In this document: piece by piece, positions 56,641-64,000 of the stretch
Layout of the letters: each line of letters starts with the position of its first letter
Numbering within the stretch: the first letter of the stretch is position 1
Source of the DNA: Rhizomys pruinosus
Lineage: Eukaryota; Chordata; Mammalia; Rodentia; Spalacidae
Direction of reading: 5' to 3'
Assembly: GCA_009823505.1 (NCBI GenBank)
Contig: VZQC01005070.1
Coordinates: 1,949,147-2,013,146, forward strand
DNA: 64,000 nucleotides
The notes under the pieces: generated by a model
The model's input: the letters and a program-made list of their open reading frames with translations, nothing else
Told to the model about the DNA's origin: nothing
The model's database searches: none
Translations under genes and position numbers: made by a program

Positions 56641-57371
56641 ACTGACTCTTAAAAGGAAGGGCTGAGAATACCAAGGAATGTGCAGCCATTATAAAACGAG
56701 GCTTTAGCATGCAAGGTAAGCACCATACTGTGTTCAGTGGCTGCAAAAATTGGTAATTCTAATCCAAGAGGAAGGAGCAGACGTGTTCATGGGTAGACAC
56801 TACCAGATCCTTTATACCTGATGTTGAGGGTTCACACAGGTTAAATTAAAGCAGTGTATAAAATTTATTCAGAGGAATGAGGGCGTGAGCATGCAATCTG
56901 CACATGTGTATCTATCCACTAATGGCACCAATACACAAACACCCATCCATGAGGAGAATGCCATATAAGTACTGCAGAGGACGGGTGAGGTGTAAGTTCC
57001 TTTAACCAGAAACTATTAGGGAATTTATAGAGTTAATGCACTGTCGCGCCATATTTAGAAATATATACCTTTTGTCCTAAGTGTCATAAAATCAAATGAA
57101 AGATATGACAAAAGAAAACAATGCTGGTGAAACTATTTCTGTCTTGGATGAAGGTAGTATGTGGCCAATTTCTGAACCATGACAAAGTCATCAGGGAGAA
57201 ATGGGAGAAGAAGGTGAATCCCATGGGAAGATCTGGCCTGCTTCAGGGATGGTGAAGTAGATAGGGGGCTTGAGCCAAGGTCTGGAATTGTGGTGAGCTG
57301 TCATATGCAAAATATAGTGTACAGAAACGAAGATGAGAAGTTGCAATGGTCAGTTTATTTTCCTTTTGGTG

Positions 57372-57372
<1 letters not shown>
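56641..57372. other. Unique sequence, no gene seen
   Basis: Nothing recognised with confidence. It may include further decayed L1. Confidence 0.35.

Positions 57373-57408
<36 letters not shown>
57373..57408 (+). repeat. (GT)n microsatellite at B4 tail
   Basis: Eighteen GT units at the antisense 3' end of the B4/RSINE1 element. Confidence 0.96.
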
Positions 57409-57409
<1 letters not shown>

Positions 57410-57725
57410 TGTATGTCTGTACATGCTCATGTGTGTGTGTGGGTGTTCATATACAGAAGCCAGAGGAGGACATTGGATATCTTGCTCCATCACTCTCCTC
57501 TTTATTCCCTTAACAAAGGGTCTCTCACTGAGCCTGGAGCTCGCTGTTTCAGACAGGCTGACTGTCCAGCAAGTTCCCAGTCTCAGTTTCTCTCTGTCCC
57601 ATAGTACTGGGGTTACAAGCATATGTTGTCATGCCTGGCTTTCATATGTGTGTTAGGGATTTGAATGCAGGTCCATGTGTTCGCATAGCAAGTGTTCTTA
57701 TACACTGAGCCATCTCTTTAGTCCC
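57409..57725 (-). mobile_element. B4/RSINE1 SINE, near full length
   Basis: 'gaagccagaggaggacattg', 'ttgctccatcactctcctct', 'ggtctctcactgagcctgga', 'ggctgactgtccagcaagtt', 'ggggttacaagcatatgttg', 'tgcaggtccatgtgttcgca' and 'acactgagccatctctttag' are the full antisense RSINE1 order. Overlapping 90-107 codon frames here are translated repeat. Confidence 0.9.
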
Positions 57726-58885
57726 ATAATGGGCAATTTAGATGGTGTCAGTATTTTAATTTTTAGCAAAGGAAGCTAACCAAGCTTTGAAAAGATCTAA
57801 TAAGTAAGACTTCTGATTGGATATGAAAAAACATTAAAAAAAATAAAAGAAATCCATCTCCTTGGATACCAAAGAGAAGAAAATATTTACTTAGAAAAAA
57901 CATGTCAGAAAACTGACACTGACTTACCATGTAAACTTCATGTTCATAGTTCATTTCATAGCAACATCAGCCTAGCTGGGATTCTAAAGAAGTACAATTT
58001 CCAAGGCTGGTGGTACAGTAACCTAGTATATTAAATCAACTTAAGTGAATTACAAGAGTTTATTCGCTCTAAGAGGACTGAAATATAATTTAAGCAATTC
58101 ATCGTTTTCCAAGGTGTCTTTTAGAAACAGTGTGCTTGGTGTATCTTACAAGAGAGTGCTCTTTCAAAGGACCATTTAAAATACAGTATCACAAAATCCT
58201 TCCTCCATGTGGAACAACGTTAAATTCCACCTGTGCTTTGAGCATAATTAAGTACCCATAACCCATAAAACTTTTATTAAATTACAGTGTTGGGAATGAA
58301 ATGTAAATTTGTCTTCCAATATGGTGTTGGCATTTCAACCTTTTTTTCCCCCTTCATCCTGAATATAATTAATAGTAAAAGTTCAGGGGAAAAGTAAAGC
58401 TGCAGGATTGGGTAGATTCCAAAGTGTCACACAATAATAAATGTTGATTTAATGATATTTGAGGGGTTCTCTTTGTTTTATTCAATAGCCATGAATGATA
58501 TACTTTATCACTTTGAAAAAAATGCCAGGATGGGTTAAAAAGCAAAATACAATCTTAGATAAGTTTTACATATCTTTTTACAGATGGAACGTATATATGG
58601 ATTTACTTGTAGGTTGTTTCTTTAAACTACAAAACATTAATGAGATAGAGATCTAAAGAACAAGATAGCTATTGAAATTCTAAACCACAAAGGCAAGGCA
58701 GCAAAGGAGTACATTTATTTAATATGAGAGAAGTAGAGGAATTTATGTGTATAAATGAATTGGAGGAAATGAAACAAAATTATGTATATTTATCTGAAAA
58801 CCTGAAAGGGAAAAAAAATCAGCCAGTCCCAAATGCCTTATAAAAATATATACCTGATTACTTCGCATAATGAAAAGTACTAACT
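57726..58885. other. Unique AT-rich sequence, possible conserved noncoding
   Basis: No repeat recognised in 1.15 kb. Several ATTA/TAAT motifs near 58240-58290 and 58360-58375. No open frame of note. Confidence 0.35.
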
Positions 58886-59049
58886 TTTTTTTTTGGTCTG
58901 TTCGAGACAGGGTCTCCCTGTAGCCACAGTTGTTCTGGAGCTCACTCTGTAGACCAGGCTAGCTTTGAGCTCACAAAGATCCGCCTGCCTCTGCCTCTGC
59001 CTCTGCCTCTGCAGTTCTAGGATTAAAGTCATGCACCACCACACCCAGC
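58886..59049 (-). mobile_element. B1 SINE with internal hexamer expansion
   Basis: Antisense B1 ('gagacagggtctccctgtag', 'ctctgtagaccaggctagct', 'aaagatccgcctgcctctgc', 'ttctaggattaaagtcatgc'). The usual single 'cctctgc' step is expanded to about five tandem CCTCTG units (58989-59010). Confidence 0.93.
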
Positions 59050-59394
59050 ACTAATACCAACTTTTTAGAGTATTATATGTGAATAGAAAAACCATTTTGC
59101 CCTTTTAGGAAAGGAGAACACTGACTTGATTTCAGATATCTACTGTGAACCAAAGTAAGAAACTAACAATGCAAATGTTTTCAGGGACAATTAAGCTTCA
59201 TTGCCTTCTTGAGTAACTGAAAATCTACCCTAGAAACAATGTGAGTAGAACTTCCATTCTAGGTCAGTTCAATGCCTTCCAAGAGGCAAAGGGGCTTAGC
59301 CACACTCTTAGACACAAGATCCATGCCATGATTCAAGGTGAGATTGTAGCAAAGAAGTATATACTCTGTACTCCAGGGTGGGTACTGTTATTTT
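59050..59394. other. Unique sequence, nothing recognised
   Basis: No repeat or gene that I can support. Confidence 0.4.
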
Positions 59395-59548
59395 ATTTCA
59401 TTTGTTTTGTTTGAGACAGGACCTCCTTATAGCCTCAGCTGGCCTAAAACTCTTATGTATACTATGCTGGTCTCAATTTTGAAGAGGGGTCACTCCCTCT
59501 ACCTCCCAAATGCTGGGATTAAAGGAGTGTAACAATCACACCCAGCTA
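59395..59548 (-). mobile_element. B1 SINE, old
   Basis: 'gtttgagacaggacctcctt', 'atagcctcagctggcctaaa', 'ctatgctggtctcaattttg', 'cctcccaaatgctgggatta' and 'aaggagtgtaacaatcacac'. Diverged antisense copy. Confidence 0.85.
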
Positions 59549-60985
59549 CTATTGGGAGTTTTGAATTTTTCTTTGAACCTACCTTTAATTCCAAATGATA
59601 AAATCATAGCCTGAAGGAAAAATCACACCTTAACATTTTTGTTTGTCTTAGCTCTTCCCTAAAGGAGGTTGAATTTTCCTGAAAAGTTAGCGGTTCTTGT
59701 CAGAAGAAATAAAAATAAATGCTCTACAGGCAAAGTTGACATTTGAATCCCAACAAATGTTGCCTTTTGCATCTTTTTCCCTCCCCCACCCAATCATACC
59801 AACTACTGTACCAAGAAAAAGTCAGTTTTCGCTTTCTATAAGCTCTTTAAAAGCATCCACATATCTCTTCTCTCATTACTCTCACAGGTAGGTTCACTTG
59901 TAAATTCTTTTCGAAAACACATTATGTGAAACTGCATTGGTTAGGTGGGGGTGAGGGGTAGGGGGAGAGGGGATGGAGCAATAGAGAAGCCACGAGGGAA
60001 AAAAAGGTAGTGGCATGTGCACTGAATGTTTCAATGTTTATGACAAGCAGAGACTGAAGTATGTCTCATGTGCTGAAACCATTTTCTGGCTGGAAAAACT
60101 TCCTCCTTGTGGAGGAAGTTTCAAACTTCTGTGCATGATATGTAAGTTCAGGTCCAATTGTAAGCACCATTGCTAACCCTTGACCTGTTTCTCCTGGTAG
60201 CACTGGTTCATTCACTGTGAGAATACTCTAGAATTAGACACATAATAAATGCCTTTCACTAAGGGCAGAGGCACCAAACATTTCAGAATGATCCATGTAG
60301 GCAGAATATAGGAAGAGCCTAGCTATCTGAGCAGCTGACTGCCTCCCTGGACTCCTACACTGCTTCAACAATGCCTGTCATGTCTGACTCTCGTTTGTAA
60401 CCTCTCGGTTTTCTGTTGAGTCTCTTCAGTGTCTGCACTGAGGGACAGCATGCTATGGCACCCCAACATAAGACACTTTGCTTCCGAGGAATGTTCCTTA
60501 TGTGACTGAAGAAATAGCATCCCAAAGGGAGTCCAGCTGTCATGACTCCTGTCCTAGAACATTATCAGCCAAAGAATGCAGGCAAGGATCCAAGTAGAGG
60601 ACACTGGGCCATGCTCAGACACATTCTGCCATCTGCAACCATTGTTCCTCAGAGAGGCTCTGAGAACCCTGCTCTTACCTCTTTCCTGAGCATCTCTTTA
60701 TGTGCTTATTCAGGCAGCCTGGCTCCATCCCCTTACTTTCTATTTTCTGTTCTCAGGATGCTACATAGACTTCAACCCACTTGCCTTTCTATTTCATAGG
60801 TGGTACGGCTCCCTTGGGTGTGGTTTTAATTCACTGTGACTTTTCTCCTAATAATCTGCCTGCTGTCAGGCTTGTTAGTTAGTTGGTTGGTTTTTAGACA
60901 TAATGTCTAACCAAGTGCCTCATGACCTATAGCACCCCAATGCTATCCAGGAGACTGTCTCCGCCTGACTTCTGCAATCACAGCC
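59549..60985. other. Unique sequence with a G-rich tract
   Basis: No interspersed repeat recognised until the L2-like piece near 60990. It holds the quadruplex-capable run at 59944-59972. Small open frames (60-85 codons) lack domains. Confidence 0.4.
59944..59972 (+). other. G-quadruplex-capable tract
   Basis: Blocks of GG, GGGGG, GGGG, GGGGG, GGGG and GG with one- to three-base loops, on the plus strand and outside any recognised repeat. Confidence 0.6.
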
Positions 60986-60989
60986 CAAG

Positions 60990-61140
60990 GTCTGAGCAGC
61001 TAGACATGATGGTTTCATGTCTCGCACTGTGTCTGTCTCTGGGCCTTTGCACCTGCTGTCTCCACAGCAAGGAAGACTTCTGTCCTCTTGTGCCCTCTTG
61101 ACTTTAGCTTAGTCCTGGTATACCCTGTGCTGAGAGTTAT
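60990..61140 (+). repeat. L2 LINE fragment
   Basis: 'tgtctctgggcctttgcacc', 'tgctgtctccacagcaagga' and 'agacttctgtcctcttgtgc' match the well-known L2 stretch around 'gggcctttgcacttgctgtt'. Ancient, non-coding. Confidence 0.6.
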
Positions 61141-63648
61141 TTTGACAACATAAATGGGAGCTGCTCAGTTTTCTCTTACAGGAGAGAAACTATTAGATGC
61201 CAAGGCTTACTCAGCACAGTACCTGACACAGTGGAGAATGTAAAAATAATATTTTTGAAAGGATAAATTACTTACAAAGAATTCACTCAGCTTCCTAGTT
61301 AAAATCAAGTTGTCACTAAGGCACTGAGTATATTGAAATCCAAAATTGAGCAGACACAGCAAAATTAGGGGTAATTAGCTCAGTGTCCTAGGGCTTAATA
61401 ATCACACAGTAAGTGTTAATAGCTACCATTATTATTTACATTGCAAAAGTGTTTTGTTTCAGAAAATCCTTCCAAGTTTCCATTACAAACTCATATGAAG
61501 ATTTTTCCACTTAACAACTTATTGAAACAAATATAGATTGATAGATACAGTTCTTCCCACTCTGGCCTTGTAAAGTCATCCTACAAAGAAAAGACTCCCA
61601 GTTAACAAACCAAGTATATTCTATCATAATGAAAGGTAATTATCAGTAAAAGTAAGTCATTTGCAATGCTAGCCATGTAGGAACCAGGCAATTTTAGAAG
61701 AGGGTAGTGATGGGTAGCCTTTGTGTTCCATAAGTAATTTAAATAATACCAAACATATTCGTACATGGCACTTGTGTGTCATTTTAGTAAAAGCACCTAG
61801 AAGGCAGTGATCACCCATGTCTCTACAGCTCTGAGTAGCAGGAAGCCTCATGCTTGGGTATTACTTGTGGGTAAGCCCTATTTACTCTACAAATAAATTA
61901 CTATGTAGCTTACATTGTTAGGGTCACATGGTAGCCCTATAGCTTAAAAGACTGAAATAACCATGCATTTATCTTGTCACTACAGGTACTTACAGTGTAA
62001 TTACAAGGTCAACAGTTACTATGTAATTCCATAGTTTCAACACTGTGGTTCTCAAACAACAAAGAAGTATACTGTCCTCCCAGTACCTTCCAGAACCCCT
62101 GTTTGTGTTCCATCCTCCCAGATTGTGTGCTTTAAGTAGATTCAGTGATGTATTTTAAAAGAAAAACAAATCCAAACATCTTTGTTGGAATAATAGCTCA
62201 AGATGTCAGACGGCTAGCTCAGTACTTTTCTTAGATTTCTACAAATTATTTTATTATAGTATTATATCTAATTATGATGGTAAGTCAAGATAAAAGGTAA
62301 CACAAAATGCATTTTAGTTAGCAGTGATAATTTTAGAATAGTTGCTGACCATATGAAATAATGAGAGGCACACATTTAAAAGTAGTAGATTTTCTGAACA
62401 CATCAGAACGAAATGGTATGACATCCTTAATTATGTTACACCTGTGATATTTCATTCTACTGTAGTTCATATTCTAAGTTTATTTTCTAGGCCTGCTTAA
62501 TACTAGTAACCACTTGGATGCTGCGTGACATAACTCAATCTCTCACACTCTTGCCTTCAAATACGTAGTGACTCTGAAATTGTAAGTTTTATTAAAGCCT
62601 TATAAAACTCTTCGAATCCCCCTCCTTTATTCATAGAAGCAGGACATTGCTTTGATAGTCAATATTTGAACAACTCATTCCAAATTTATTATAGGTTACT
62701 ATCATACAGAGAATAATAAAGAATTTTTTTAATTACTTTAGCTCATAAGAATGGGCTGATAGATATTCCATCACTGTTATGATTCCCTTGGATGGAGAAA
62801 TGCTAAATGCTAACCCAAACAGATTTTAAAACCATAATTACTTGGTAAACAAGGGGATCATAGCCAAATAATTATTCATGAGTACAGATTAAATTCATCT
62901 AATTTTTCCTTTAAATTTCTTATTGAATTCTTCTATCTGTGACAAAGTCACTAGGCATAGCACTCTCAAATGCTATTTCTTCTTTAATATGTTTTACACA
63001 AAAGAGCAAACTATACACTGAGTTTTTGCTATAGGGTCTTTCTTCTTCCTCTCTCCAGTGATAAGGCACAGATAAGTGATCCAGCACTGTTGTACATACA
63101 GCCACTGGAAAGCTTTTTTTAAAAAAGGATCACAAAAGGATCACATAATTACTTCTCATAGTAATGATGACAGAGAGTAGCAAAAAAAAAAAAATGTAGA
63201 CTATATAACAAATAGAGAAATAGGTTCTTCCAAGGGGTTCATCTCAGGATAGAAGGCTGTGGACTCTGAAGGGAATACAAGCAAATCTCTCCCTTCACCT
63301 AATACATTCAAGAAGGTCCCTTAAGTGATTGCAGAAATTGTTTTGCAATGCCTTGTCATAGTTAAATTACATATATTTTAAACTTTCTTATCAAAATTTT
63401 AAAGATTAATTTGAGCTTTTTCTCTCTAATTCTTCCCTCACAAATTCAAAAGGCAAAAATAAAACATCTAGATCATACCAGAGAATGAAAGACACAAGGT
63501 ACATAGGGACATACATGCAATATGTGCTTCTACATCTAAAAAGCACAGTGATTATGTGTAGGCCAAGCTAGGCAAAAATGCAGGCAGGGAACACAGTTGG
63601 GGTTTGAACAGCAAAGACAATCCTTAGATCCTTAGATAATCTTATCCT
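61141..63648. other. Repeat-poor AT-rich sequence
   Basis: No young repeat in 2.5 kb. Faint MIR-like pieces near 61195-61245 and 61395-61440 ('acacagtaagtgttaatagc'). No supportable gene. Confidence 0.4.
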
Positions 63649-63760
63649 TGTTTTGTTTTGTTTGAAAAGATCTCATGTAACCCCAAACTGGCCTTGAACT
63701 CTCTTAGTTGCTGAGGAGAGCATTGATCTTATGATAGTCTTGCCTCCACCTCTTGAGTGT
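63649..63760 (-). mobile_element. B1 SINE fragment, old
   Basis: 'tttgttttgtttgaaaagat', 'ctcatgtaaccccaaactgg', 'ccttgaactctcttagttgc' and 'ttgcctccacctcttgagtg' are antisense B1 lacking its end. Confidence 0.7.
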
Positions 63761-64000
63761 TTCTTTTCATATTATGCACAAGAACCATATTGACATGTTA
63801 AATATGATGGAAAATTAAGAAAGCACAAAACAGCAAAAACAAATTATGATAAAGTATTTGTATACAAAAACAGTACTTTCCTTCATTGTAAAAAAATATG
63901 GTTTTCTGCTTTGGTGGCAGAAGAGTGTGCAATGTGGATAGTTATTTTAGAAATCAAATTCCAGGCAGAAGAAGCCTGCTCCAGCCTGCTTAGAGTACAG

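Overview
This window looks like nuclear DNA from a rodent of the mouse superfamily (Muroidea). It is intergenic or deep-intronic. I find no protein-coding gene, exon, rRNA, tRNA gene, CRISPR array or prokaryotic-style operon that I can support. The assignment rests on the interspersed repeats: many B1 SINEs (7SL-derived), B2/B3 SINEs (tRNA-derived, with recognisable A and B boxes), B4/RSINE1 and ID-like elements, and rodent L1 3' ends. Older mammalian repeats (MIR, L2, a Tigger-like DNA transposon, an eroded L1 with ORF2 remnants) and many microsatellites are also present. The B1 copies share a variant in their 3' half (cagctggggctacaggg) that differs from the mouse/rat B1 I remember, so a muroid outside Mus and Rattus is likely. 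That last point is inference.

Layout. 1-15.8 kb: scattered old repeats, one very young long-form B2 at 2.4 kb, a nested B1 pair at 6 kb and two B4/RSINE1 elements. 15.8-18.65 kb: a repeat-free, AT-rich island with homeodomain-like TAAT sites, the best conserved-noncoding candidate. 18.65-33.3 kb: dense SINEs, MIRs, a Tigger-like element (26.5-26.9 kb), AT-rich DNA around 28.5-30.5 kb and an old L1 tail (33.1 kb). 33.3-40.7 kb: sparse repeats, then a cluster of B2 and B1 copies, including a close inverted B2 pair (38.3/38.6 kb). 40.7-47.7 kb: a 7-kb stretch almost without interspersed repeats. 47.7-48.27 kb: a 5'-truncated L1 3' UTR with a perfect 12-bp target-site duplication. 49.5-53 kb: a SINE-rich cluster. 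53.5-56.6 kb: an ancient L1 in + orientation carrying broken ORF1/ORF2-derived sequence and later SINE insertions. 57.4-64 kb: a B4, several B1s, an L2 fragment and more unique sequence.

The main sequence-level result concerns the SINEs. The young B2-like copies fall into two subfamilies. One carries a 17-bp internal head-to-tail duplication plus linked diagnostic bases, and the other lacks it. Perfect or near-perfect target-site duplications at several copies show recent L1-driven retroposition. Small open reading frames in the window are chance frames or lie inside repeats; none has recognisable domains. I found no previously undescribed molecular system.
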